Counted from the first letter of the stretch, positions 55,989-64,000 are shown. The stretch: 64,000 nt of DNA from Bifidobacterium olomucense (GCF_012932375.1 NZ_JAAIIG010000007.1:1-64000), one strand, 5' to 3'. A program made the numbers and translations. The notes: generated by a model from the letters alone, not told the origin.

Positions 55989-56885
55989 ATGTATGACAAG
56001 CGTTTGGATGCGGTGATTGCGGCGGCCGATACCGGCAGTTTCGCCGGCGCAGGCAGGCTGCTGCACATCTCCACACCGGCATTGGCCAAGCAGATCAATA
56101 CGTTCGAAAAAGAATATGGACTCACGCTGTTCAATCGTTCACGAAGCGGCGTGGAACTCACTCCGCAGGGGCGTGATTTCGTCGCCGATGCGCGGCCGAT
56201 CATGCATGAATGCGATGAAATCATCAGCCGCGCGCAACGCCGTTCGGCAACCAGCGTCGAACCCGTGCGGCTTGGTGTTTCGGTGTTGCGTTCCGGCCGA
56301 CGCGTCCTCGACCTTTGGCAGAAGGATGCCGGCAAGCATCCGGAAATCCGTTTGGAACTGGTTTCCCTATCGGACGACACCACAACCGTCAGCGATATCA
56401 TCACGCATCTGGGTGAAGAGGTGGATATGGTGTCCACCGCGTTTGATCCTGAGTATTGGGCACAACATTGCAGCACTCTGACGCTTGATTTCGAGCCCCT
56501 TTGTCTTGCAGTTCCGCGCGATAATGAACTGGCACGCAAGCCGATTATCACTCTGGATGACCTCGAAGGTGTTCGAGTCCATATTCTCAAGCAACGCAGC
56601 GGTGGTAATGACACGGCACGAACGTTACTCGCCGAGCATCCTGGCATCACGCTCGTTGACATCGACCACTATGACCTCGACACTTTCAACGAATGCGCTC
56701 AAGACGGCGACGTGATGATTTCAAAAACCATGTGGGCTGGCGTACATCCGCAGTTGGTCAACGTTCCCGTGGATTGGCCCGAACCGGTGGGTCTTTCCTA
56801 CGGCCTGCTCTATCCGCTGAACCCTTCCCCAGGCGTCGCCGCGTTCATCGCGCGCATTCGGGAACTCGCCGGAACCTCATCCTGA
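55989..56885 (+). CDS. LysR-family transcriptional regulator
   Basis: This 298-aa regulator has an N-terminal winged helix-turn-helix (MYDKRLDAVIAAADTGSFAG, with LAKQINTFEKEYGLTLF) and a two-lobed effector domain. It is a close paralogue of the broken gene at 43777-44676. The ribosome binding site is weak. It probably controls the divergent DHA2 efflux gene and itself through the repeats just upstream. Confidence 0.9.
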   Translation: MYDKRLDAVIAAADTGSFAGAGRLLHISTPALAKQINTFEKEYGLTLFNRSRSGVELTPQGRDFVADARPIMHECDEIISRAQRRSATSVEPVRLGVSVLRSGRRVLDLWQKDAGKHPEIRLELVSLSDDTTTVSDIITHLGEEVDMVSTAFDPEYWAQHCSTLTLDFEPLCLAVPRDNELARKPIITLDDLEGVRVHILKQRSGGNDTARTLLAEHPGITLVDIDHYDLDTFNECAQDGDVMISKTMWAGVHPQLVNVPVDWPEPVGLSYGLLYPLNPSPGVAAFIARIRELAGTSS

Positions 56886-56898
56886 TACGTGCAACGCG

Positions 56899-57909
56899 CT
56901 ATGCCGCCAACGGCAGCGTAATCAGCATCGTGGTGCCATGCGATGATGTGGATTCCACACTGAGCATGCCGCCATACCGGTTGGCTACATCGCGGGCCAA
57001 CGCCAATCCCAAGCCATAGCCCTGATGTTCGGTGCCATCGTCGTCACGCGCGAATCTGCGGAACAGTCGTTCCGGGTCCGAGCCGATGCCGCTTCCGCAA
57101 TCGGTGACACGAATGGCCACATCGCCGTGATGATGATAGCCGAGCGATACCGTAACCGCAGACTCCGCCGGCGAATGTGCGATGGCGTTATCAAGCACCG
57201 CCACTAGACAGCGCGAAAGCCCAACCGCATTGCCACGCACCACAAAGTGCGACGGATCACCGTCAATATGCGTGCGCAATTCCACGCTTCGCTTATCCGC
57301 CAGAGGCCTGACCGAATCCACGGACTGACCGATCACCCCGGCGAGCGCCACCGGCTCGGTGTCCACGGCACCGCGTGCGGCCACCAACAGGTCCGTAATA
57401 ATGCCATTCATGCGGTCCACATCACCGCGCAAATCGACGATGACACTGTCAATCGGCTGCCCATGAGCACGTCGGAACTCAATCAGATCAATGCGCGTGG
57501 AAATCACCGCCAACGGCGTCTTCAGCTCGTGGCTGGCGTCCGCCACGAAATCCTTCTGCAGTTCGAAGGCATGCTCAAGCGGCGCAACCTCCTTACGCGA
57601 GTAATACCGCCCCACCAAGGCCACTGCCGCAATCACACCGAGCACAAACAGCACAGTGAAGCCCACGGCCTTTTTAGTGTCGATCACCATCATGCCGGAA
57701 CCGAATTGTTCGGTAACGGACATGGCGTTCGGATCGAGGCCACGCTCAGTGAATTCATGGCGCGAGCCGAGCAGCACGCCAGCCACGAATATCACCCCGC
57801 CGACTACCGTAATCACCGTCATCGCAATGGTCATGCGCAGACTGATCAGTCCGGCCACAGTGCCGGCATGATGATGGTGATCACGCTGCACTTGCTTGTC
57901 ACTTGTCAT
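56899..57909 (-). CDS. Sensor histidine kinase
   Basis: This membrane-bound kinase (336 aa) has two spans (TIAMTVITVVGGVIFVAGVL and TVLFVLGVIAAVALVG) enclosing a short extracellular loop of about 45 residues. The phosphorylated histidine is in FVADASHELKTPLAVI, and the ATPase boxes are CLVAVLDNAIAHS, VTDCGSGIGSD and GYGLGLALA. A run of four His near the N-terminus (RDHHHHAG) is notable and could bind metal. The response-regulator gene lies 57 bases upstream on the same strand. Confidence 0.9.
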   Translation of the reverse strand: MTSDKQVQRDHHHHAGTVAGLISLRMTIAMTVITVVGGVIFVAGVLLGSRHEFTERGLDPNAMSVTEQFGSGMMVIDTKKAVGFTVLFVLGVIAAVALVGRYYSRKEVAPLEHAFELQKDFVADASHELKTPLAVISTRIDLIEFRRAHGQPIDSVIVDLRGDVDRMNGIITDLLVAARGAVDTEPVALAGVIGQSVDSVRPLADKRSVELRTHIDGDPSHFVVRGNAVGLSRCLVAVLDNAIAHSPAESAVTVSLGYHHHGDVAIRVTDCGSGIGSDPERLFRRFARDDDGTEHQGYGLGLALARDVANRYGGMLSVESTSSHGTTMLITLPLAA

Positions 57910-57969
57910 CATCCACGCTCCCTCATCAATGGTTCGTGAAGCTCATGGGCTGCCATGCCATTCATACGT

Positions 57970-58674
57970 CTAGTCCCGCGGCTGCCCGATGCGATATCCC
58001 TTGCCGCGCACGGTGGCGATGATGCCGCGCGTGGTTTTGCCGCGCACATACGATACGTACACGTCCACGGCACCGATATCACTGCCAGTTGAGAACGCGT
58101 TCTTCAGCAGCTCCTCCCGGCTGAACACATGATCCGGTGCTGCGGCGAGCGCGGCCAGCAGCTTCGATTCCACATCGGTTAACGGCACAGTGCGCCCGTC
58201 CGGATCCTCGATGATGTTGGCGCTGGGTTTCAGCAGCCAATCGCCGATCATGACGCTCGCCGCCTGTGCATGGAAGCCGCGCAGCAACGCTCGCAATCGG
58301 GCCTCAAGTTCAACCACATGGAATGGTTTTGTGAGATAATCATTGGCTCCGGCGTCGAGCCCATCCACAATATCGTCCACTTCAGCGAGCGCAGTCAGCA
58401 TCAATGCGGGAGTCGCAACGCCACCGCTGCGTAACGATCGGATCAGATCCAACCCATCGCCATCCGGCAAACGGCGATCGACGATCAGTGCATCATAGGC
58501 GTCTGCGGCAAGGCGTGCTCGCGCATCGGTAATCGTCCGCACCCAGTCCACGCGATAGTCGAGACCAAGCATTTCCGAAGTCATCGATCCCAAGTTCGGA
58601 TCGTCTTCAATAAACAGCACTGCCGGCAGCAGCAGTCGCTCCGGATCAGTCGCGTATTCGTTCGCCGTCGTCAT
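57970..58674 (-). CDS. OmpR/PhoB-family response regulator
   Basis: This 234-aa regulator has a receiver domain with acidic pocket (FIEDDPNLG), phosphoacceptor Asp in ALIVDRRLPDGDG and the conserved Lys in YLTKPFHVVE. The C-terminal winged-helix domain follows (VPLTDVESKLLAALAAAPDHV). It forms a two-component system with the kinase downstream and is divergent from the FetAB-like genes, which are a possible target. Confidence 0.92.
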   Translation of the reverse strand: MTTANEYATDPERLLLPAVLFIEDDPNLGSMTSEMLGLDYRVDWVRTITDARARLAADAYDALIVDRRLPDGDGLDLIRSLRSGGVATPALMLTALAEVDDIVDGLDAGANDYLTKPFHVVELEARLRALLRGFHAQAASVMIGDWLLKPSANIIEDPDGRTVPLTDVESKLLAALAAAPDHVFSREELLKNAFSTGSDIGAVDVYVSYVRGKTTRGIIATVRGKGYRIGQPRD

Positions 58675-58789
58675 TATTACTGTGTCCCGATAACAAGAGC
58701 CTTTTCTTACGGTTATATCAGATCGCCAACCGTCTAAGAGACCGCTAAGAAACGCTCACGGATTGGCGCAATACCGTAGGAGAAGTAAC

Positions 58790-59689
58790 GTGCGCACTAT
58801 GAGCAATACGGAGCATGTGTTCACCGCGAGCGGGGTGACCTGTATCGTGCCGGCGCAGGGTAAGCGACGCACGATTTTCGACAATCTTGAGTTTGCGATA
58901 GCCCCCGGTGAGATTGTGGATCTGGTCGGTCCATCCGGTTCCGGTAAAAGCAGTCTATTGACCGCGTTCGCGCGACTCAATCCGCACGCGAACGGTTCGT
59001 TTGCACTTGCCGGGCATGATTCCGGCGAGTTCACGCCGCAGCAATGGCGGTACGAGGTGGCGTATCTGCCGCAGAAACCGATTCTGCCGGGTGAGACGGT
59101 GGCCGAGGCAATCCGCTTGCCGTTCACGTTGGTGATTCGCGCAGGAGCGAGTGGAATCGGCAATCAGAATGTTGGTGGCGCGACAGTCGCTGAGGTAACC
59201 GATGCGGCAACTGCCGCCAGCGCCGTCGCACCAGTCTCTGCATCCGCTGTTACTGCAGGCCGCTCAGCGAATACTCCGCATCGCATCGGGAAAATTGGCT
59301 TGGGCCGCAAATTCATGGCCCTGTTTCGCAACAATGATCAGCAGGCGCGCAAACTGCTCACTGATCAGAAGATTCGTATGACGCTGGATGCGATGGGCTG
59401 CGAGGATATCGACCTCGCCCGCCCGCCACATGACCTGTCCGGCGGCCAAGCGGCACGCGTCTCCTTGGCACGCACGCTGCTGAGCGAGCCGAAAGTGCTG
59501 TTGGCAGACGAAGTGGATGCCGGCTTGGATGACGAGAATGCCGAGAAAGTGGCGGATATCATGGCCGAGGCCGCAGCCCAAGGCATGGCGATTATCCGCA
59601 TTCGCCATCGCCCGCCGGACGGCCGCGCATCCAGAATCGTGACGTTGGCCAACGGGACCCTAAACGAAAAAGCTGGTGAACAGGCATGA
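58790..59689 (+). CDS. ABC exporter ATP-binding protein (FetA/YbbL-like) with an internal insertion
   Basis: This 299-aa ATPase has Walker A LVGPSGSGKSSLLTAF, the signature LSGGQAARVSLARTL and Walker B KVLLADEVDAGLDDENA. E. coli FetA is about 225 aa; the excess is an Ala/Val/Thr-rich stretch of about 60-75 residues between the Q-loop and signature region (roughly residues 115-190). The GTG at 58790 was chosen because AGGAG sits 7 bases upstream. It overlaps the permease gene by 4 bases (ATGA). FetAB exports iron in E. coli; iron or another metal is inferred. Confidence 0.82.
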   Translation: MRTMSNTEHVFTASGVTCIVPAQGKRRTIFDNLEFAIAPGEIVDLVGPSGSGKSSLLTAFARLNPHANGSFALAGHDSGEFTPQQWRYEVAYLPQKPILPGETVAEAIRLPFTLVIRAGASGIGNQNVGGATVAEVTDAATAASAVAPVSASAVTAGRSANTPHRIGKIGLGRKFMALFRNNDQQARKLLTDQKIRMTLDAMGCEDIDLARPPHDLSGGQAARVSLARTLLSEPKVLLADEVDAGLDDENAEKVADIMAEAAAQGMAIIRIRHRPPDGRASRIVTLANGTLNEKAGEQA

Positions 59690-60477
59690 CCGGTAACGCA
59701 TACGACATTGATATCTGGGGCCTCCTGGTCGCGCTGGTTATGGTGGCCATTGCGGCTGGCATCAGCGAGCTTATGCGCATCAACATCGGCAAGACACTGC
59801 TGTGGTCCGCTTGCCGCGCACTATTGCAATTGTGCGCGATGGGCTTCATCATCGGCTATGTAATCCGCGCGAACAATGTGTTTCTGGTGTTCGCGGTGAT
59901 TGCGGTGATGCTGGTGGCCGCCGTGCAGATCACGCTCTCGCGCGCCAAAGGTGTGCCGAAAGGATTGGCTGGGCCGGTGCTGCTGAGCCTGACCATCACG
60001 ATGCTGCTGATGATTTCACTGGTCACCGAACTCGTGGTGCGGCCGCACCCATGGTATGCGCCGCAGCTGGTGGTGCCGCTGACCGGCATGCTGCTCGGCA
60101 ATACGGTCTCGGCATTGGCTGTGGGCTTGAGTCGGTTCTACGAAAGCATGAATGAGCGCCGTGATGAGATCGATACGCTTCTGGCGTTGGGCTCCACGGC
60201 TTGGGAGGCCGCTCGCCCGTCCATCGTCTCTTCGATTCGACTGGGCCTGTTGCCCACCACAGCCACATTGGCGTCTTGCGGTATCGTGACCATCCCCGGC
60301 ATGATGGCCGGTCAGGTCATCGCCGGCGGCGACCCGCTTGAGGCAGCCAAATACCAGTTCGTGGTATTCGCGGCCATCGCCGCGCTGACGCTGGTAGCCG
60401 ACAGTCTCATCATGGCGATGGTCTACCGCACCTGCTTTACCGCCGACGACCAATACAGGCCCCCGGAAATGCGGTAG
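59686..60477 (+). CDS. ABC exporter permease (FetB/YbbM, UPF0014)
   Basis: This 263-aa membrane protein matches the UPF0014 family. Visible features are several hydrophobic spans (LLVALVMVAIAAGISELMR, FVVFAAIAALTLVADSLIM) and the conserved stretch PLTGMLLGNTVSALAVGLSRF and TIPGMMAGQVIAGGDPLEA. It overlaps the ATPase gene by four bases, giving coupled translation. Confidence 0.88.
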   Translation: MTGNAYDIDIWGLLVALVMVAIAAGISELMRINIGKTLLWSACRALLQLCAMGFIIGYVIRANNVFLVFAVIAVMLVAAVQITLSRAKGVPKGLAGPVLLSLTITMLLMISLVTELVVRPHPWYAPQLVVPLTGMLLGNTVSALAVGLSRFYESMNERRDEIDTLLALGSTAWEAARPSIVSSIRLGLLPTTATLASCGIVTIPGMMAGQVIAGGDPLEAAKYQFVVFAAIAALTLVADSLIMAMVYRTCFTADDQYRPPEMR

Positions 60478-60597
60478 CGGGCAAGGAACAATACGCCAGC
60501 AAAGCCCAAGCAAACACTAAACCCGACCTCCCTCGTTGTACCGCTCGCGCACATTATGATGAATAACTAACGCACACGGTATCAATCAAGGGAGAGC

Positions 60598-60687
60598 ATG
60601 ATGGTCGGGCCTGAAGATGCATATGTGAAAATACCGGCATTGGCTCATGCCACGAGACTCGGCTGGAACTACCACTCCATCAAATGA
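60598..60687 (+). pseudogene. Possible remnant of a type I restriction (HsdR-like) gene
   Basis: A 29-codon frame with a good GGGAGAG ribosome binding site encodes VKIPALAHATRLGWNYHSIK before a stop. This resembles the N-terminus of some HsdR proteins (VKIPAxxHLTRLGY). Nothing recognisable follows in any frame. The assignment rests on recall of a short motif only. Confidence 0.35.
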
Positions 60688-60891
60688 GATAACCGCGGCG
60701 CCGATTCCACTTGCCCCAACATAGGCATATCACCACGTTATCCGTAGACGGCCAGGCGGGAGGCCACCGAGAAACAGCGAGAGCACTTTCACTATGATAG
60801 GCATTACCACGCAGTGGATAATGACACCTTCACTATTACCGATAGTCGGCTATCCGCACAAGGCCGCGCTGAGCAACAACAGCAAAACCTG

Positions 60892-60902
60892 CCCCCCCCC
60901 CC
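60892..60902 (+). repeat. 11-base poly-C tract
   Basis: Eleven consecutive C residues form the longest homopolymer in the window. Such tracts are prone to slippage and are often phase-variable, but no intact frame crosses it here. Confidence 0.9.
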
Positions 60903-61073
60903 ACGTTCGTCCTGCAAGGTGAATCCTTCCTTCACCACTGGTTCAATCGGACCAAGCCGGTCGTTAGCGAAACGCGCGTCCTCAACCGGGAATACGCCTG
61001 AGAGGCTCTGGCTTCGTTGTTTACTCTGAATCATCGATAAGAACCTCACCGGAACCTCTCTCATCAGGCATAA

Positions 61074-61112
61074 ATATCATAAGTATTCGTTTAGGAATAT
61101 TTATGATATACT
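61074..61112 (+). promoter_or_regulatory. Operator and extended -10 promoter of the XRE gene
   Basis: ATATCATAAGTATTC (61074-61088) and GAATATTTATGATAT (61095-61109) form a 15-bp inverted repeat with one mismatch. It overlaps the extended -10 box TGATATACT (61104-61112). The layout suggests autorepression by the XRE protein. Confidence 0.6.
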
Positions 61113-61146
61113 GATATTCGGAAACGCAATCAAGGAAAGGAAAACA

Positions 61147-61488
61147 ATGGGCGAGCAACTCGGAGAAAGGATGAGGTCACTGATGAAACAGTACGGCATT
61201 ACACAAGCCCAGCTTGCCGGATATGCAGGTACATCTCAGTCGAGCATATCGAAGTATTTATCTGGAGCGCAGGAACCAGGAGGAGAAATACTTGCGAATA
61301 TCGCAACAGCGCTTCATACGACTTCAGCCGAGCTACTAGGCAAACCGGAACCTACAATCAGCACCTCATTCGGATTCGTCAAGGAATACTGCGCACGACA
61401 CGGTGGAGATCTGACCGAAGACGAAGTGGCCGAGCTTATCACGACTTTGCTCGCCGCGCGAAAGGAACGAAATGATACAGATCGATGA
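61147..61488 (+). CDS. XRE-family HTH regulator
   Basis: This 113-aa protein has an N-terminal helix-turn-helix (ITQAQLAGYAGTSQSSISKYLSG, residues about 18-40) and a short C-terminal region. It is followed by an ImmA-like metallopeptidase gene overlapping by 17 bases, the arrangement of ImmR/ImmA pairs that control integrative elements and phages. AAGGAAAGG precedes the ATG. Confidence 0.9.
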   Translation: MGEQLGERMRSLMKQYGITQAQLAGYAGTSQSSISKYLSGAQEPGGEILANIATALHTTSAELLGKPEPTISTSFGFVKEYCARHGGDLTEDEVAELITTLLAARKERNDTDR

Positions 61489-62107
61489 TCCCATGTACAC
61501 CATGTTGAAGTGGAACGTCGCGAGCGCGTTCAAACAGCTGGGATTCATTCGCGTGCCGATAGATCCAGTGGAACTTATGGCATCAGCAGGCATCCAAGTA
61601 ATGCCATACTCAATCGCTTTCGACACAACGAATTTCGACGATATCGTAATGCTATCCGGGTGTCCGAGCGGCATATCATTTACGCTCCAAGGCACAAACG
61701 GAGAGACCAGACTAGCAGCATATAACAACTACGAGCCACATGGACGAAACCGTTTTACCACTGCGCATGAAGCTGGTCATTGCTTCCTTGGTCACAAATG
61801 TGATAGTCCATTAGCTGAACGGCAAGCGAATTTTTGGGCCAGATACGCCATTGCGCCTCCAGCACTCATCCATCATATGGGATTGCAATCCGGTTCCGAA
61901 GTGGCTGAACACTTTGGACTTTCCAATGAATGTGCCAGCAATGCATTTGACGCCTACCTGAAATGGTTAAGACATCGGTCAGAGAACGAAGACATTGACG
62001 GCAGCATCCTTGAACTGTATATGAAAGGACTCCTAATCGAAGAGCGCGATAACAAGCTCTTGATTGAGCAACAGACAGAGGTAGCACCAATGCATTTAAG
62101 AAATTGA
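61472..62107 (+). CDS. ImmA/IrrE-family metallo-endopeptidase
   Basis: This 211-aa peptidase has the zinc motif HEAGH in RFTTAHEAGHCFLGHKC near residue 98. In ICEBs1, ImmA cleaves the repressor ImmR to induce the element; the neighbouring XRE protein is the obvious target here. The C-terminal ~90 residues form a helical part of no assigned function. The start is inside the XRE gene, giving translational coupling. Confidence 0.85.
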   Translation: MIQIDDPMYTMLKWNVASAFKQLGFIRVPIDPVELMASAGIQVMPYSIAFDTTNFDDIVMLSGCPSGISFTLQGTNGETRLAAYNNYEPHGRNRFTTAHEAGHCFLGHKCDSPLAERQANFWARYAIAPPALIHHMGLQSGSEVAEHFGLSNECASNAFDAYLKWLRHRSENEDIDGSILELYMKGLLIEERDNKLLIEQQTEVAPMHLRN

Positions 62108-62266
62108 GGGCATTCCTGAAACGCCAAGGCGAATCAAAAAACACCCTCCGCGAAGATGCACGCACCCTCACACTGCAATTTGATTATGCAGCATCTTCCG
62201 GAAAACACTCAAGTGATTCTCGCAATACGAAAGACACTTGACATTAATTCGTAAAGGGGACTTGCT

Positions 62267-62638
62267 GTGTCCGACACAAAATCAGCTTATTCATCAGCAT
62301 CCAGGCACTACATCGAAGACATCGTTCCCGGCTCAGAAAAAGAGCAGGAACGTCATCGAAAAGCCAAAGAACGCGAGACAAAACATAATGATGATTGGAT
62401 TCAACGTTCCGTCAACATCAATGACATCGTCGACAAGTTCACACCAGGTGCCGTAGGGCGAAGGAAAGGGTACAAAGTCAAATACGTCGGTAAGGACTAT
62501 ATCGTCCTCGCCGACATGATTGCCGGTTACCTTCGTATCATCGACAAACATACCGGCGGGTTCGTTACATTGGACGGAACAGTGAGCAAAGACGGCAAAG
62601 AGACCCATTTCAAAATTCTCAAGCGGAAGGACATGTGA
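62267..62638 (+). CDS. Hypothetical protein
   Basis: This 123-aa protein is not recognised. The first half is hydrophilic and highly charged (EKEQERHRKAKERETKHNDD, probably helical). The second half looks like a small beta domain (GYKVKYVGKDYIVLADMIAGYLRI). GTG start with AAGGGG upstream. It overlaps the next gene by 4 bases, and the cluster is tightly packed, so it is probably co-transcribed with the three genes that follow. Confidence 0.7.
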   Translation: MSDTKSAYSSASRHYIEDIVPGSEKEQERHRKAKERETKHNDDWIQRSVNINDIVDKFTPGAVGRRKGYKVKYVGKDYIVLADMIAGYLRIIDKHTGGFVTLDGTVSKDGKETHFKILKRKDM

Positions 62639-62994
62639 TCAGCATGGAAGCGACCCTGTTTCATGATTTCGACAACGTCACCTCGTATTACGGAAACATT
62701 CCTAATCGTCCGATGCAACCTGATGGGCATGTTGAAGTGTACAAGATGCGCGAGTCCGACCGTGACCCGATGGATGAGGACTTCACTGATGCCGTCAACC
62801 GCGTATGCGATACGACGCTTGGTTATGGCGATGTGGATTTCTTCGATGCGAAGCAATGCAGGCTGCTAGCTGGGTGGCTAGAGGCTCGTCTGGAGCAGCC
62901 TATCACTCCACGCTTGGCAGAAATTTATCGCAAACTTGACGACTTCGCCCGACGTGCGGTTCAGTACAACACTGGCGTAGTTATCGAACTATAG
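62635..62994 (+). CDS. Hypothetical protein
   Basis: This 119-aa protein is not recognised. It is acidic with several Asp/Glu-rich turns (ESDRDPMDEDF) and a C-terminal helical region. Start is the GTG overlapping the previous stop (ATGTGA); an ATG at 62644 is possible. It is the second gene of the packed hypothetical cluster. Confidence 0.7.
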   Translation: MISMEATLFHDFDNVTSYYGNIPNRPMQPDGHVEVYKMRESDRDPMDEDFTDAVNRVCDTTLGYGDVDFFDAKQCRLLAGWLEARLEQPITPRLAEIYRKLDDFARRAVQYNTGVVIEL

Positions 62995-63005
62995 AGGTAC
63001 CGAAA

Positions 63006-63392
63006 TTGAAAAGTACATATAAGCTGATCGGCGTGTTCTGGGATCATCGGCCAGAATCAAACACCTCATTGGAACCGATTGATTACGATCCGTTCTACCT
63101 CGAAGCCGGACATCCTGACTGTCTTTTCGACTGTATCGGCAAGCGCCGGTACATCACGCTGAGCAAACTGCTGGCTGCGGACTCAGAACAGACTGTATCT
63201 ACGCTCACCACACAATTGGTAGACTGCACCGGCATCGCGGTACTCTGCGACTATACGCCGACATCGCAAGGATGCGTTCCACAACGATTCTTCCGCCATC
63301 GCGTACGCCAGATATTACAGCTCTTGGAGAGCATACTGCCCAATGCCTCCATAACTTTGATGCGGCCACCTGATATGAAGCTGGTCGCCTGA
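63006..63392 (+). CDS. Hypothetical protein
   Basis: This 128-aa protein is not recognised. It contains IGVFWDHRPESN and several isolated cysteines. The start is a TTG preceded by AGAGGT, an uncommon start but the only one with a good ribosome binding site. Its stop codon overlaps the ATG of the next gene by one base (TGATG). Confidence 0.65.
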   Translation: MKSTYKLIGVFWDHRPESNTSLEPIDYDPFYLEAGHPDCLFDCIGKRRYITLSKLLAADSEQTVSTLTTQLVDCTGIAVLCDYTPTSQGCVPQRFFRHRVRQILQLLESILPNASITLMRPPDMKLVA

Positions 63393-64000
63393 TGGATACG
63401 CTCATGGAACTGCTGGATTTGATTGGCGAATACCAGCGTTATCTGAAACAGAATAACGTACTTCTCGACAGCGAAGGCTTCCCCCTAATGCGTCGTGAAT
63501 GGTACCTTGAGATCCCGGATAATGATGAATGGCCGAAACTAATCATTCCGTTCCGCGACCGCAAGTCATCGCTCGTCCTTGATCCGTCTCATACGGTGCT
63601 GTGCTTCTACTGCGCAGACAATCGAATTTATCCACGATTAGAACAGGTATTGATCGAGCTGGATGAATACCGACAGTTCATGGGTGTAATCGGCGCCGAT
63701 GTGACCATCACCGAGGACATGGACATCGAATGTCAGCAAGCAACTATTCTGCTCAATCAACTGTTCGGTGCCGTTCTCGCGGTCAACGGAATCAAAATTG
63801 TGCAGAATCTGCGTATCGGCCTGCCTTCAACATTGAGATGCCTGCTCAATGTACCGGAAGACATCATGTGCGCTTCTGGCACTCTGGGCTGCGAACTCAC
63901 CGAAGACAGCGATTATTCCTATGCAGTCAAGCTCCATACGCTCAAACCGTCTCGCGTGATGCTCTACGGAAGATACGACACCGTCATGGAACAACAACTC
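63392..64000 (+). CDS. DUF4417-like protein, partial (continues past the window)
   Basis: At least 203 residues are open to the end of the window. The pattern FMGVIGADVTITEDMDIECQ followed by VNGIKIVQNLRIG, ASGTLGCEL and SRVMLYG matches the layout of DUF4417 proteins, which are common on phages and conjugative elements and have no established function. It is the last of the packed cluster and continues beyond position 64000. Confidence 0.65.
   Translation, partial: MDTLMELLDLIGEYQRYLKQNNVLLDSEGFPLMRREWYLEIPDNDEWPKLIIPFRDRKSSLVLDPSHTVLCFYCADNRIYPRLEQVLIELDEYRQFMGVIGADVTITEDMDIECQQATILLNQLFGAVLAVNGIKIVQNLRIGLPSTLRCLLNVPEDIMCASGTLGCELTEDSDYSYAVKLHTLKPSRVMLYGRYDTVMEQQL

Larger units (their letters stand above)
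60478..61146. other. Island boundary region with decayed sequence
   Basis: No intact gene is seen in 669 bases. It holds a probable restriction-gene remnant (60598-60687), an 11-base C tract (60892-60902) and the XRE control region at the right end. Base composition becomes more AT-rich toward 61146. It appears to be the edge of the mobile segment that follows. Confidence 0.5.

Noticed and set aside
60804..61064. Minus-strand 86-aa frame across the C11 tract
   Set aside because: It contains a poly-Gly run from the C tract and a poly-Cys stretch, both signs of non-coding sequence, and no homologue is recognised.
62104..62241. 45-codon TTG-initiated frame right after the ImmA stop codon
   Set aside because: It overlaps the stop (TTGA) but has no ribosome binding site and low-complexity content; possible but not supported.

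Overview
The window looks like a chromosomal segment of a high-GC Gram-positive bacterium, most likely Bifidobacterium (B. longum group). This is inferred from gene content and style: intracellular glycosidases fed by lipoprotein-dependent sugar ABC transporters under LacI control, a compact PTS with its own ptsHI, polar amino-acid ABC operons, AGGAG-type ribosome binding sites, and GTG/TTG starts. No rRNA is present to confirm the taxon.

Layout. 1-4.2 kb: tRNA-Asn, exonuclease VII (xseA-xseB) and a convergent acyl-CoA synthetase. 4.4-11.7 kb: an alpha-xyloside-type operon on the minus strand (binding lipoprotein, two permeases, GH31 alpha-xylosidase) plus its LacI regulator, with RNA hairpins between the genes. 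11.8-17.5 kb: housekeeping and hypothetical genes (PHP phosphoesterase, VKOR, dapF, murI, patatin-like lipase, SPFH protein) and a patch of REP-like repeats. 17.6-33.2 kb: an amino-acid and sulfur-metabolism block with two ABC systems and an extra binding protein, two hydroxy-/keto-acid dehydrogenases (one broken by an in-frame stop), a dipeptidase, an amidohydrolase and two Cys/Met-metabolism PLP enzymes. 33.5-35.6 kb: an esterase and an MFS exporter. 36-43.7 kb: a beta-glucoside PTS operon (IIC, IIB, IIA, GH1 phospho-beta-glucosidase, HPr, EI) with a GntR regulator, a HAD phosphatase and shared ATTCGAAT operator-like palindromes. 43.8-56.9 kb: an accessory stretch in which LysR, MFS, LacA-type acetyltransferase and NAD(P)H-oxidoreductase families occur twice in mirror order, around SDR/TetR, lactate dehydrogenase and methyltransferase genes. 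56.9-60.5 kb: a two-component system divergent from a FetAB-like ABC exporter. 60.5-64 kb: an apparent mobile island with a probable restriction-gene remnant, a C11 tract, an XRE/ImmA pair, three unrecognised small genes and a DUF4417-like gene that runs off the end.

Three genes carry inactivating lesions: TAA stops in an Ldh2-family dehydrogenase (21493-21495) and a LysR regulator (44455-44457), and a frameshift at an A7 tract in an SDR gene (48726-48732). The most novel material is the right-hand island, the GntR palindrome set, the hybrid NIL-domain/polar-amino-acid ABC operon with two hydroxycarboxylate dehydrogenases, and a Thr/Ile-rich leader-like mini-ORF followed by a strong terminator (46264-46402).
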